The position numbers and the translations under genes were made by a program. Source: Opisthocomus hoazin (lineage: Eukaryota; Chordata; Aves; Opisthocomiformes; Opisthocomidae). Taken from it: DNA of 64,000 nucleotides. Shown here one piece after another: positions 24,501 to 37,329 of the stretch; the stretch's first letter is position 1; every line of letters begins with the position of its first letter. The stretch covers positions 11,245,001-11,309,000 of the forward strand of contig NC_134427.1 of assembly GCF_030867145.1 (NCBI RefSeq). The letters are read 5' to 3'. The notes beneath the pieces were generated by a model. It was not told where the DNA came from. It saw only the letters and a program-made list of their open reading frames with translations, and did no database searches.

Positions 24501-27500
24501 ACCTGATAAAAGTTATTCTAAATGGCTGAATGGCAGAACTCAGAGGATTGTCATCAGCGGCGCTGAGTCTAGTTGGAGGCCGGTAACAAGTGGTGTCCCC
24601 CAGGGGTCAGTACTGGGCCCAGTCTTGTTTAACTTCTTCATCAACGACCTGGATGAAGAGTTAGAATGTACCCTCAGCAAGTTTGCTGATGACACCAAAC
24701 TGGGAGGTGTGGTAGATACAGCAGAAGGCTGTGCTGCCATTCAGCATGACCTGGACAGGCTGGAAAGCTGGGCAGAGAGGAACCTGATGAGGTTCAACAA
24801 AGCCAAATGCATGGTCCTGCACCTGGGAAGGAACAACCCTATGCACCAGTACAGGCTTGGGGTGGACCTGCTGGAGAGCAGCTCTGTGGAGAGGGACCTG
24901 TGTGTCCTGGTGGACGACAGGTTGACCATGAGCCAGCAGTGTGCCCTGGCTGCCAAGAAAGCCAATGGGATCCTGGGGTGCATCAAGAAGAGTGTGGCCA
25001 GCAGGACAAGGGAGGTTCTCCTTCCCCTCTACACTGCCCTGGTGAGGCCTCATCTGGAGTACTGTGTCCAGTTCTGGGCTCCCCAGTTCAAGAAAGATGA
25101 AGAGCTACTGGAGAGAGTCCAGCGGAGGGCTACGAGGATGATGAGGGGACTGGAACATCTCCCCTGTGAGGAGAGGCTGAGGGAGCTGGGCTTGTTCAGC
25201 CTGAAGAAGAGAAGGCTGTGAGGGGACCTAATAAATGCTTATAAATATCTGAAGGGTGGGTGTCAGGAGGATGGGGCCAAGCTCTTTTCAGTGGTGCCCA
25301 GTGACAGGACAAGGGGCAATGGGCACAAACTGAGGCACAGGAAGTTCTGTCTGAACATGAGGAAGAACTTCTTCCCTCTGAGGGTGATGGAGCACTGGAA
25401 CAGGCTGCCCAGGGAGGTTGTGGAGTCTCCTTCTCTGGAGATATTCAAGACCTGCCTGGACGTGGTCCTGTGCAGCCTGCTGTAGGTGACCCTGCTTCGG
25501 CAGGAGGGTTGGACTAGATGACCCACAGAGGTCCCTTCCAACCCCTACCATTCTGTGATTCTGTGTAAAGTCAGCTGATAGAAGGAAAACATGAACATGA
25601 TGCTATTACAGATGAGGTGGACTTCGTTTTCTGGAAGGGGGTGAACATGGGATTTCTATGAACATAGGTTGTCATGCAGTATTACTAGAATGATTAATAC
25701 TCATGAGGTAGGGAATCTATAGGTGATCACGGTGAAGTGGGGCTAGGAGGGAGGTACCTACCAAAATAAAGTAATGGTTCTCAGACTTTATTGGCTCGTG
25801 TACTACCTTTCTGAAAGCCATAAGGTGAGTCAGTGGATGGAGCATGAGGTTCCCATGCCAAAGTCTGGGGCGCTTTGCCATAGTGTAGCTGTTTGGTAGT
25901 GACATAAATTAGTGGAAGGTGTGAAACTAGCATAGCATGTCTTTCATGGACTGTCATAAAATCAGCTTTTACAATCACTTGTACAGTTATCAGGCTTGGC
26001 TAATAGTTGAATCGATTTTTTTAAATTTTTTTTTTTTTAAACGCACGCTTTTTATCCTTAATATAATTGTGTCTGATAGATAATGGTCATTTAATTGTTT
26101 GCTTAGTTCATACTGGCTGTTGGATTAAGCTTATGTCTGATGCCTTTTTTTCCCCCAAAACTCTGTATGTGCCTGTTGAGCTACAGTCATTGATAACAGA
26201 GAATAGCTACGGTTTGTTAGGACACTTTTTACTGTGCTATGGGAGGATTATTTCTTCCTCTCTGTGAAGTACTTGTTATGGGGAAATAGTTTGTTACTCT
26301 GTTGTGACTGTGACTGGCTAATTCTGTACTGCATTGAGACTTTTAATAATAACTTTTTTTATCTTCAGGAAACTCGCACTCTGGCAGAAATTGCAAAGGT
26401 GGAACTAGACAACATGCCTCTACGTGGGAAGCAGCTAAGAGTGCGTTTTGCATGCCACAGCGCATCGCTGACAGTCAGGAACCTGCCTCAGTTTGTGTCC
26501 AATGAGCTCCTGGAGGAAGCCTTCTCGGTGTTTGGCCAGGTGGAAAGGGCTGTGGTTATTGTGGATGACAGAGGACGATCCTCTGGGAAAGGCATTGTGG
26601 AGTTCTCAGGGAAGCCTGCTGCTAGGAAAGCCCTGGATAGATGTAGTGATGGGTCTTTCCTGCTAACTACGTAAGTGTTGAGGGCAAGAAGTGCTATACT
26701 GGCATGCGTGCAAGTTGATGGGTGGCACTGAGCTGTGAGCAATGTTTCTTAACACCAGAGTGGGACAGATGAGCTATGGGGCAGGTGGTGGTAGGTGATT
26801 TGCTTGGGGAGAGCTTTACTTAGCTTTGTTCCAACAAGAGTGAGTCTGTGCTGAGACTCAGGTCTGAAAACTTTCTTCTGGGAAGCTGCTAGTGGGGTAA
26901 GTGCATAAAACTTCCTGATATGTTCCTTGTTGATAAAGCCTTCTTAGGGCACTTAAAGCAGCCTTTAAGAAGCAGGGGCTATTTCAGAGACCATCCATGT
27001 CATTTGTTGGAAACAAAGCTCAAGTGTGTTAATTGTGCACTCTGGGTCACTTCAGAGGCGAGTCTTGGGATGGGACTCCACTCAGCAGCATGCGCTGCTG
27101 GAGTGGAATGCTGATCCACCACTGTGGCCGTGGGATCTGTTGGAGAAGCCGGTCAGATAGGTTGGACTGTTTGGAGTTTTCATTGTAACAAACTTTTCCT
27201 TATGCTTGAGTATCATAAAGCAACAAAGCATGTTCTTGCATGATGGTGTGAACTTGCTCAAGTATATGACTAGTTCTAGATACATTCCACAGAGCATGGC
27301 TTGTTGTTCTAGCTATTAAGAGGGAGCTGTTTTTGATCTCTTGGAAATAAAAATTACTGTGTATTTTGCATGTATGTACCTAGAATTTGTGAATAGAATA
27401 CTTCCTGATATTGAGGCTATATTGCTAATCTCTAAAGCAATTTTACAAGTTTTGTGCCTCTCACTTCTGTCCTTTCTCTTGGGGGCCTGCATATGGCACA

Positions 27501-30500
27501 GCCATAGACAAGCGGATTCGGTTTCAAAAAGCAGGTGTTTTGTTTTGGGTTTAGTGTTTTTAGTATCTGTTTTTCTCCCTGAGACTCTTTGGGGATAACT
27601 GGCATAGTGTGTAGTGCTCTGCAGGAGGATTGCTGCTAGGGAGCTTTTGCTACTTCATAAGTCTGTATCCTCAAAGAACCATGAAGACAGATTTTCAAAA
27701 GTGGTCATGCAAAACTAATCACTACCAGTGCATAACTGAGAGCATCTGAGGGTAACATTCAGTCTTTTGGTAGCTATCAGTGTATTAGATTCTGATATCT
27801 AGGACAGCAAACCAGTATGTTGCTAATTTCTAGTTATGGTTTGGTTTTGACTAAGTTTGTTCTGGTTTGTCCTAGTTCATGACAGTAATAGCTAGATAAA
27901 CTGGTTGGAATTAGTTCACATCGGAAAGTAAGACTATTAATAATGTGGTACGTTGCATCGGAAGTGAAAAGCTGCATTGTGGATCTTCAGCTGAGGAGAG
28001 AGATTTTAGCCTCTTATAGCCTACCTTGCTGCTGAAGTCTGGGCACCACTTGCCACTTAGCATAGCGTGATCATTTCAATTCCATTTCCCCAACTCTGGC
28101 AAACGGAGTTGAGCTAACGAGAAGCTGTGGTGCTGCTTTGTGCTGAGAATGAGCAGTGTCAGTGCTGTGATGAGGAGCTAATTCAGAGATTGGGGACACT
28201 TCTGTTAAATACTTTCTGCTGCACACAGAAACCAGGAGAACAGAAGCACACGTGCAGTGTCTGTTGTGAAGTGCACCAGTGGATTTCTTGGGGGTGAAAT
28301 TCAGGCAGGGTCCAACAGGCACTTAAAGAGCACTGCTGCTTGGCAAGAACGGTATGCGGTCGTCTCACCAGGAGAGTATGACTGAAAGGTACAGCCAACA
28401 ACCTCCAATGAGGAGCAGCGTAGTTACTCCTTGCTTTAGGCAGCTGTACAAAGGCACACAAGGACTTGTGCAGCCCGTGGTTGGCCGTGTACCGAGGGAG
28501 GAAAGGGACTACAAGACTTCATGCTGAGTAGATCCTACTTGAGGATGTCTGGTTCCAGTTAAGCTGTTAATTTGAATCAGTAACTGCAAGTACTTTTCTT
28601 TCAGGACAATTTTGGTTTGGATTCAACAAGAACTTTGATTAACAGTTCAGCTCCTTTTCTAGAAAGAAAGGAAAAAAGTGCTCAAAGTGATTTCTGGTTT
28701 CACTTCAGTTGAGATACCCAACTGCTCTGAATTTCTTTGAGCAGTGCTAAAAGCAGTAGTTTATAACTTCAGATACAGTACACGTGCTTACCTACACTGC
28801 AAGCTCATTCTTGAATTTTCTTGAAAGCACCTTATCTTTCTTTACAGATTCCCTCGGCCTGTCACTGTGGAGCCCATGGATCAGTATGATGATGAAGAGG
28901 GACTACCAGAGAAACTAGTAATCAAAAACCAGCAATATCACAAGTATGTGCCTGCCATGTGACAGGAGATGGGTCTGCCTGTGGACTGGGACATTGACTA
29001 GTGCCTCAGTCTTAGGAGGGTGGCTTGTCAGTGCTACTACAGGTCCTCCTTTTTTCTGTAAATGTGACCTGACTCTGGAAAGAGTTAGCTGAAAGAAAGC
29101 CATGGTTTTGGATCCATGCTGCTGGATAAGACTGGCAGCCTCCACATACTTTTCATAAGTACGCTTCAGTCGTTGGAATAAAAAATTGTTTCAGTTTGAG
29201 ATAACATGAGATCCCCTCGCTCAAATGAGAAGCTGAAGCAAAGACTTAAGTTACTTTGCTCTTAAGTATTATGGAAAGTCTGTAGAGGAAACAGGTTTGA
29301 ACAGAAAGAGAAAATGTAAGGAATGATGTGAATAGCATTAGGAGCTTGTAGTGCTATCCAGGTATAAGGCCATGGTCTTTGAAGGCTTTCCAAGGTAAGT
29401 AGGTATCATGTGATCCGAGCAGTGGGAATTAGTAAACCATGTGAGCTGATGGATTTTTCAGGTAAGGAAGATGAGAGCTTCAGGAGCTGGGAGGCTGCGT
29501 TAGGAGTAGTCATGTGCTCCAGGTGCAGGGGCTGCAGAGATTAGTGAAATAAACATGCACATTTTGGCAGTGTTTGTTTTGAGTGGATCTGTCCATAAGA
29601 TGTGCAGCAGGAGAAGAGGCTGTTTCTTTGAAGAGTATTTCTAAATGTCTTTACCCAGGATCTTTTGGTGTCTTACGAAAGCAATGTCATTGCTTGTTAT
29701 GGAGGAGGATGGGACACAGTTTCCGTGTAGAATGAGTCCTGCAGGAGGATTCTGCCCAAGTTTCACTTTTCAATAAGGTGATTCCAGAGGAGCAGACAAA
29801 CTAGTATCTTGGGCATAGCTATTTGTGGGAAAATAGAAGACAAGGTGGTTCCTTATTTGTTGCACTAAGAAATGCGTTTTTAACCGTTAAAAGGATCTGC
29901 CATTGTGTTTAACACACATGTGTTTTTCTTGGTTCCTCCTTGCTCTGTTGAAGCATTCACTAGCTCTTCCTTGTTTGACAGGGAGCGCGAGCAGCCTCCT
30001 CGATTTGCACAGCCTGGCAGCTTTGAGTATGAATATGCCATGCGTTGGAAGGCTTTAATAGAAATGGAGAAGCAGCAGCAAGAGCAAGTAGACCGCAACA
30101 TCAAGGAAGCTCGAGAGAAGCTGGAAATGGAAATGGAGGCAGCTCGCCATGAGCATCAAGTTATGCTCATGCGGCAAGGTACCCATCAAAGATAAATACA
30201 GTAATCAGAGCAGGGCCCTGTAACATCCAGGGGTGGGTAGCTCGGTAGACTGCCTAGAGTCCACTGAAGGTGAGCTGTGGTGTAGCCAAGCACGGTAGTG
30301 GCAAAGGAATGGAGAGGTGTTACTGTGTTGCTGGAGGCTCTGTTAGTTTGTTTCTTGTGTGTTAGGGTTCTAGTTCAGGAATTGAGAAGAGGTGGCATGG
30401 GAGTTGAGTGTGAGTGGGATTTTTACTGTTGTCTTTTGCAGATTTAATGAGACGCCAGGAAGAGCTGAGGAGAATGGAGGAATTGCATAACCAAGAAGTA

Positions 30501-33500
30501 CAAAAACGTAAACAGTTGGAACTCAGGTAAGGGGGCAGGTTATGAAATGCTGTGAATACATAATGTTACGTAATGAAACGCTTCTTCAGTGCACCTAATT
30601 GCTTGGTGTGACAGTTTAATTACTACCTAAAGTGTGGCTGTTATTTTGGGCCTTTTTGTTCATAGGGAGAGTGTACTGTTGGTTTAAGGTGGAAGAGTTA
30701 GGAATTTCTTCCACTATTAAGTGTTTGGTTTTTTTACAGTTCTGTTTCTCAGTTTAGCTCCTTGACCAAGGCAGATAGAAAATTCAGAACCTGTGCAGTG
30801 ATTCAGTGGCTTCAGTGCTGTCGATTGGGAAAACGCCATTCTAGCATCTATCTTTTCATTTCTCTCTCCATTCCAGCTCTTTCTTGTCTCAGTCTTATTT
30901 TGAGAAGCTCCAGGAACATCTTCAGACTACTTCTGTAATAGAAGGGGCTTGAGAACTGGCTTGTATGCATTATATTGCAAGTAGTCAGTAGGTATTTGGG
31001 AGCTGCTGCATATGTAGAATCATAGAGTTGTTTAGGTTGGAGGAAACAGCTGTGTACGTAGAATCATTTAGGTTGGAGGAGACCGTCAAGATCGAGTCCA
31101 GCCATTAACCTAACTGTCAATTCTACCATTAAACCATGTTGCTAAGCTCTGCATCTGTATGTCTTTTAAATACCTCCAGGGATGGTGCCTCAGCTGCTTC
31201 CCTGGGCAACCTGTTCCAGTGAAAATCACTTTTTCCAGTGAAAACCTCTTCAGTGAAAAATTTTTTCTAATACTCAATCTAAATCTCTCCTGGTGCAGCT
31301 TGAGACCATTTCCCCATGTCCTATTGCTAGTTACTTGGGAGAAGAGACCAACACCCACCTCACTACAACCTCCTTTCAGCTAGTTGTAGAGATCGATAAG
31401 ATCTCCTCTCAGACTCCTTTTCTTCAGACTGAAGAGCCCCCGTTTCCCCAGCAGCTCTTCATGAGACACACATAAGTGTGCTCATGTTGGATTTTAAAGT
31501 GTACTCCTTACAACTGAAAGTGTTGGAAATGTCTTGGTGCACATACGTGTTTCTGTTTTCGTGAGATACCTTATGTTTTACAGCCTCAGCAAAATAAAGT
31601 TCTAAAAGTTGTAGGTTTCCAAACAAGACCCATTAGGCAGCACTGCAGCACTGTGATGTGTATGGTTGGTGTATGTTGTGCTGAGATCCTTGGACGTTTT
31701 TTGCAGGCAAGAGGAAGAACGCAGGCGCCGTGAGGAGGAAATGAGAAGGCAGCAAGAAGAGATGATGAGACGCCAGCAGGAAGGCTTTAAAGGGAATTTT
31801 GCTGATGCGGTATGAGTTGTTCTACCTTCCCATTACATTTGGACACTGACATTAGATTTTTGCCCTTCCATACCACGGGGCTTTCTGTGAATGCTTAACT
31901 TGTTGGTTGAGGGACTCCACATCTTTAGTGCATTCTGCCCTAAATTGCTGACTCCCTCCACTCTTGATACAGTTTAGTCTGGAAAATATAAATGCTCTAG
32001 TTACTGTCCCACTTGCTATCCATGTAGGACCTTCACTAGTTGTTTTGCTGTTGAGAAGAATATGTGCTAACTAATTGTACTCTAACAGTAACAAAGATGT
32101 GTAGTCCTGAAGTACTGCTGCAGAACCCTGTTATGGTCATATGCCCGGCTATATCCCTAGCTTGCAGTCTGTCTTAGTCATGCTTAGATGAAATGATCCC
32201 AACTTGAAGCGCTGCTGCAGGCATGATAATTGCTTGTACTTATAAGTCAGTTGGTCAAGTATTTTCTTGTAATGTAGAATGTGTGGTAACTTGCATTTTA
32301 GTAGCAGCATCTCTAGGTCTAGAAAGAATTGTCTTACAGTTTGTTTCCAGTCTCAGCAGCTTTCTATTGTGGTGGCAGCTGTAGTGCTATTGAGGTGGTA
32401 TAATGGCATTGATGCAACTGGGTGGCAAGTGTTTATGGATCCTAATGAAAAATTGGCCCCTAAGCAACATAGCTAAATGTGTGTCAAACCAAGAGGGCCA
32501 AAACCGTGTGACTGACCTAAATGTGTGAATGTGACCCTGTGTAGCAGAACTCCTGTTTTATTTAAATGATAGTGCCTTCCTATGATAAATAAAGACACTG
32601 AGTCTCTAGATGAAGTGAAATCTGTTCTTCAGTTCCCACTGTGGAAAAAGTAGTACCCGCACTAAAGTGAGGAGGTGCTCCCAGCTTTGCAGTGAGGGAG
32701 ATCTGTGGTGTGTCCCCTATGCTCAGTTAATAAAAGTGAAATTGAACTCACTAACTGGTATTTTAATGCAAGTGACCCAGTGCTATGTCTTTATGTAAGC
32801 TTGCATTCCTTTCAACAGGAAAAGCTTCTTAACTATGCTGAGGAAGTAGCAAAACTAATTCAATCTAATGTGTTACTGCTGCTTAGTGGATCTTCCCATC
32901 CAGATTTTTGTGCTGCTGTTTGGTAGAATCTGCACACACAGCTTTGCTGCTGGGTGTTTTACCATGATTGTGAAAAACAGTCTTTGAGAATGAGATATTT
33001 TAAATAAGAATAGTTTGTTCAGAGGTTAATCGTGTGAACGTAGCTCAGATCTTCTTTTGAAATTCACCCTGGGAATGAGTTTTCTACGGTTTTCAGTAGT
33101 GAAATGGAAGAACTTGTTGAATTTATATAATTGTATTTTTAAAAAGCCTGAATTTTTATAATTTCAAATGTGTCTCTTTTTCTAGAGAGAGCCACCAGAC
33201 ATGCGAATGGGACAGATGGGTATGGGAGGTAAGAGTATTCTGTGGCTGTCTTTGTTCCTACACATGTTTCTTTCCTCCTTTACAAAATCTGTGCATTTTT
33301 TGAGTAGTCATATTTAATTGGCTGCTTATTTAGAAACTCGGTCATAGTAATATTCTCCCAGTTCAGTGACAGGAAGCGTTCATGTGACACGAAACGTAAC
33401 AATATTTGTGTATGAGGCAGTACTGTACATTTGTGAAAGACTTGATTCAGTAAGCAAAAGACTTGATTGAAGTTGCTGTTGACCCATAGTGTGCTTTAGA

Positions 33501-36388
33501 AGTTTGTACTGATACAGAAGCTGGTAGTGCTAGACCTTGAGCCCAGGAAATAATCTGGATTCCTTTATTTCCATATTTTGACTACATGATTTAGAGTTTC
33601 AGCCCACACATACAAGAACAAGTGAAAAGGCAATGGGGGGGTTAGTGGTTAATGAAGCTGGTGAGTGTTGAAAGTCTGCTGTAGTTTTAGATAATACTGG
33701 AATGCAAGATCAGTTTGTCTTGACTTAAAGCTAATTAATAGACTATGACTCTGTCCCTGAATGTAACGCTGCGAGGAGCTGAGCTTACGTGGCGTTTCAT
33801 GGCTCTGGAGGGATGAATAGACCCCAGTCACTGTGTCTGCCAGGACTATTCTTCAGTTTTCTTTTCCAGGTACCATTGGCATGAACAATAGAGGAGCTAT
33901 GGGTGGTACCAACGTCCCAGCTGCTGCACCTCCTGCGACTGGTCCCGGAGCTATGATACCTGATGGAGCCATGGGAATGGTAATGTATCTCCGCCTGCTG
34001 TTTGTGCACACCTTTTAAATCCAGATTATGTTGTTTCCATTGTTAAGCGCTGTGCTGCTAAAGTTGAAGCTTGTTTGTCTACCTAGACCTGTTGCTTAAG
34101 TCCTGCTGGAATCTTTAGAAGTTAATCTTGCCTTGATACTAGATGGTAGTTTTCAGGAGATTGAGACAAGTCTAATAACTACTTACTTCCAAGATTGCTA
34201 GTGCTAAAACGTTTGCTAGGAAGATCTTAGTGATACTATATGGTTATTTTTTAAATGGCATGATGTGAAGCACTTTGTTGAATGAGAGTGTTTTGCAAGT
34301 AGATTCTTGCGGGCATAAAGCCAAGCTTTCAGGAATGTTCTGTCCCTCCGTTTTAAAAAAATTATCTCCTGTGCTAATAGGGTAAAATAAGTATGGTAAT
34401 AGTGAGTATGCTAAAAGGAGTTCAGCTAATTTGCTTAGGAGATAAAGAGCAAAGAATCAGTGGAGGTTATGCTCATTTGTTTGCCTTATTTAATTTGTAT
34501 ATTTAATTTAGTTTTAAACTTTACTGCAGAACTTTACAATAGACCGTGGCATCTGTCATTCCTCTCTGTCATACAGAGGATCGATCCTCTCGCAGTGTCA
34601 GCACTTCCAGTCAGCAGCAGAAACAGCAGCAGTCATAGTCAAGTTTGTCCTGAAAATTCATCTTCCTCTAGCAGTTTATATCAATTGGTCTAATAAACAG
34701 TTTTCCTGCAAACCTTCCTACTTAGTCTTCTTGATGTATCGTAACTGCTACATCACAGAAATTTTTTTGTCATAAAGAAGTTTTATTTGGCCATAAGCTT
34801 TTGTACCTAAGCGGTAGGGGCAGTGGAGCAGCTGAGGCTAAGGGAATGTGTACTACACATGGAAATTAAGGGGGTAAGATGAAGAGAGGAGTACAAAGGG
34901 GAGGTGAGTCTAAACTCAATATGATGAATTACTATCATTTAGACCAAAAAGCAATAAGCTGTTTCTCTAGTGGCCAGAAATATGTGTAGTCTTTTGGGAA
35001 ACTATTTATCCTGACCACATGCTTGGTTCTAGGGGTTACTGGGCCCATGTGTTTCAGCTCTTTGTTCATGCAGGGAGCAGTTAACTTTGCATGTTTGCTC
35101 CAGCTGCTTGGAGTGATGGCAGCGTCCTTCCCTATGATCTGCCTTACAGGAAAAGTTGATGATTACTCAGAATTTTTCACCTGTAGGGAAGGGGAAAAGG
35201 TAGGAGGAGTGCTGTGTTACTGCTAGTGCCTCCGCTGCACTGCTAGCGAAGTGAGCATTGAGAGCCCCTGGGAACTCCCCACTGACAATTTGACTGAAAT
35301 TTGGGTCTGTGTTCTGTAGAACCAGACAATACTATGGAGTCATCTACAGTACTAATACCAATTACAGTGTGCATATGTGCATCATGTTATATTGTGTATA
35401 TCTGTATCACTGCTGTAAACCTGTGGACCAGAGTAAATGGAACCCAGGAGCTCTGCTCTACACGGTCACTTGGCTCCAGTCCAGGGGGAAGGAAGAGGCA
35501 GTGGTTGCCTCCAGTACCTCCCCCAAGGGAAGTACCATCCCCGCCGTGAGGACATTCACGCAGTGGAGTGGGTTGCCCAGGGAGGTTGTGCGGTCTTCGT
35601 CCGTGGAGATTTACAAGACTGGACTGGGTGAAGCTGTGGCTGACCTAGCGTGACCTCACAGCCAACTCTGCTTTGAGCAGGAGATTGGACTAGAGGCCTC
35701 CTGAGGTACCTTCCAGCCTGATGCTGGAAGGAAGAAGCTGTGCAATAGCACTAACCCAGCTGGGAGAGGGGAGGGCCAAAGGAATAGAAATAACACAATA
35801 CAATCAGGGTACAAGGCTAGTGTTGCAGACTTGTTTTGGAATTGAAGTACTGTGTACACCTGGATTGTGATAGCGCTGTAGTATCAGTATACTGGTCCTC
35901 ATTTGCGTTCGGTGTGGGTGAAGGAATATGGTGGCAATGTGAAGTTCTCCTCTCCTCGACTGTGGTACTGACCTGCTCCACAGCAGGGCACTAGTCTGCA
36001 AGGTGGTGCAAGTTGTATGCCAGTGTGATTGACTACAGGTTATGTGGGGAGAGAGAACTGGTCCTGCAATGGTCTTGTCACTCCAGTTTTGGGGCTTTGG
36101 GGATATTTTGGCTGGGGTGAAGGTTTGTAGCAAGGCAGGCTGGAATTGTGGAATCCTGGTAGAATTTCAATCAACTCAAATGGCTTTTAACTGCCCTTTG
36201 TTGTTCCTTGTTTTTCGTCCTGCCTCTTCTGCATTTGTCCTCATTACAAGACTCCACCACCGCCTGCAGATCGCTTTGGCCAGGGCGGCGCAATGGAAGG
36301 CCTTGGAGCGATGGGAGGGAACCCGCCTGCCTTCAACAGAGGAAATCCAGGGGGTGATTTTGGCCCTAACAAGCGTCGCAGATACTAA
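21538..36388 (+). CDS. NONO: NONO / p54nrb (DBHS RNA-binding protein), complete
   Basis: NONO is a nuclear RNA- and DNA-binding protein of the DBHS family. It dimerises with SFPQ or PSPC1, builds paraspeckles, and acts in splicing, transcription and DNA repair. Coding exons are 21538-21658, 24086-24279, 26369-26670, 28848-28943, 29982-30178, 30442-30526, 31707-31809, 33186-33228, 33870-33979 and 36251-36388. Junction phases all agree and give 462 residues (human 471). RRM1 carries RNP2 LFVGNL (65-70) and RNP1 KGFGFIRL (98-105). RRM2 carries LTVRNL (139-144) and GKGIVEFS (178-185). The NOPS segment begins near [12 protein letters not shown] and leads into a long charged coiled coil (about 255-365, rich in [11 protein letters not shown]). 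The tail is Gly/Pro/Met-rich and ends in the nuclear signal NKRRRY. A start codon at 21538 follows acceptor TTCTAG at 21528. The N-terminal His/Gln tract is shorter than in mammals. No disruptions. Confidence 0.98.
21659..24085 (+). other. NONO: NONO intron after first coding exon, 2.4 kb
   Basis: Donor CAGA|GTGAGT to acceptor CCCTCAG. The first few hundred bases are still CpG-rich, the rest is T-rich. It contains a short CA run near 22621-22634 and an A/T homopolymer near 22508-22530. I found no further exon or repeat that I can name. Confidence 0.7.
24521..25566 (+). mobile_element. CR1 LINE, well-preserved 3' half in NONO intron
   Basis: Sense-oriented CR1 copy inside the NONO intron 24280-26368. 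It starts 5'-truncated at a [10 protein letters not shown]-like position and reads through [10 protein letters not shown] (24592-24621) and the intact palm motif FADDTKL (24682-24702). The segment from 24625 to the stop at 25219-25221 is open for 198 codons. After that stop (where the family usually continues with GDLI) the remaining C-terminus can be followed in another frame. The 3' UTR ends with GGACTAGATGACC, GTCCCTTCCAACC and two ATTCTGTG units near 25565. It looks younger than the other copies here but is incomplete and inactive. Confidence 0.95.
31012..31475 (-). mobile_element. CR1 LINE 3'-end fragment, antisense in NONO
   Basis: Minus-strand CR1 tail in the NONO intron 30527-31706. 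On the plus strand it begins with GAATCATAGAGTTGTTTAGG and GTTGGAGGAGACC and runs through CTTCCCTGGGCAACCTGTTCCAGTG to TTCATGAGACACAC. The terminal segment GTAGAATCA...TTTAGGTTGGAGGA occurs twice (about 31015-31046 and 31060-31082), so the end is duplicated. It is diverged and non-coding. Confidence 0.88.
35430..35725 (+). mobile_element. CR1 LINE 3'-end fragment in last NONO intron
   Basis: The sequence from about 35560 (GTGGGTTGCCCAGGGAGGTTGTG, then GGAGATTTACAAGACTGGACTGG) through GAGCAGGAGATTGGACTAGAGGCC to TACCTTCCAGCCTG near 35721 matches the end of CR1 ORF2 and its 3' UTR. The part between 35430 and 35560 is only weakly similar. It is an old fragment lying 525 bases before the final coding exon. 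Confidence 0.75.
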
Positions 36389-37290
36389 CAGGATTAAGCT
36401 AGCCCCTGCACATGCCCCAAAGAGGAAAGGAATCTTGGCAGGCCATACAGGGTTCAACTCGGGGGAGGGGGGGATATTAAAAATAGTTAATTAGGGCCTA
36501 TTTTGGTAAAGCCACTCTAGGACAAGGGGAGTGCTGTCTGACTCGTAAAGGTTTTAGGAAATTTCATGTGGTGCATTCCTATAATTTCAATGTGAAAAAT
36601 GGATTCTGGGAAGCTGCCATGGTTGTTCAGTAACGGTAAGATCTGGCAAGGATCCTAATGCCTTGACCATTCCAGGTTTCCTATTTGCAGTGGGAGTCCT
36701 GAGACTTAACTAGATAAAATTGCAGTACGTCTTGGCATTTTTGTAGTGTAGTGTACCTTGCTTAAGAGCACAGGGAAGTCTCTGGAGAACTGGGGCAGCA
36801 TCTGGGTACTTTGCAGCTCCCATGATTCTGTAAATTTATATAGCTCCAACTGATCCGTCATGTAGTGAATTGGAGGCGATCTTATGTTCGTTTATTTTTT
36901 TTTCTTTTTTTTTCTCCTAACTTGTAGTTATTCTTTTTATCTGGACCATCTGTTTCTTTAAAGTAGTTGACAGTCATGTGCAGCCTGAATGGCTGGGAGG
37001 CTCTTGTTTGGATGGATTTTTTGATAACGTGTTGTATCGCTGTTTATTTTTACTGGTAGTAAAGTACAATCTATTGGACAAAGATACTGTATCTCATGCT
37101 GAAGATTTAACTGAAACAAATGTTTGTATAATCTTAACCTTGCCTGTCTTTTGTGTAGAAGTACTACAAGATTTTTCATTTAGTGTAAACTGTTTGAACA
37201 CAAGCTGTAATTGTCCCACTAACAAGTTTGAGTTTGTCTGAGGAATGTTACAGGAATGCATTATTAAAGTGGATTTTAAGCCTTTTTTAT
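36389..37290 (+). other. NONO: NONO 3' UTR
   Basis: About 0.9 kb follow the TAA at 36386-36388. The region contains a T-rich tract (36890-36916) and ends near a polyadenylation signal at 37263. The length is close to that of the mammalian NONO 3' UTR as I remember it. The exact cleavage site is not determined. Confidence 0.7.
37263..37268 (+). terminator. NONO: NONO polyadenylation signal ATTAAA
   Basis: ATTAAA is followed 22 bases later by a GT-rich element (CTGGTGTGTTGTCTC). An alternative AATAAA lies at 37320-37325. Either could be used; the first has the better downstream element. Confidence 0.65.
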
Positions 37291-37329
37291 CTGGTGTGTT
37301 GTCTCTTCTATTTTTTTTGAATAAAAATG

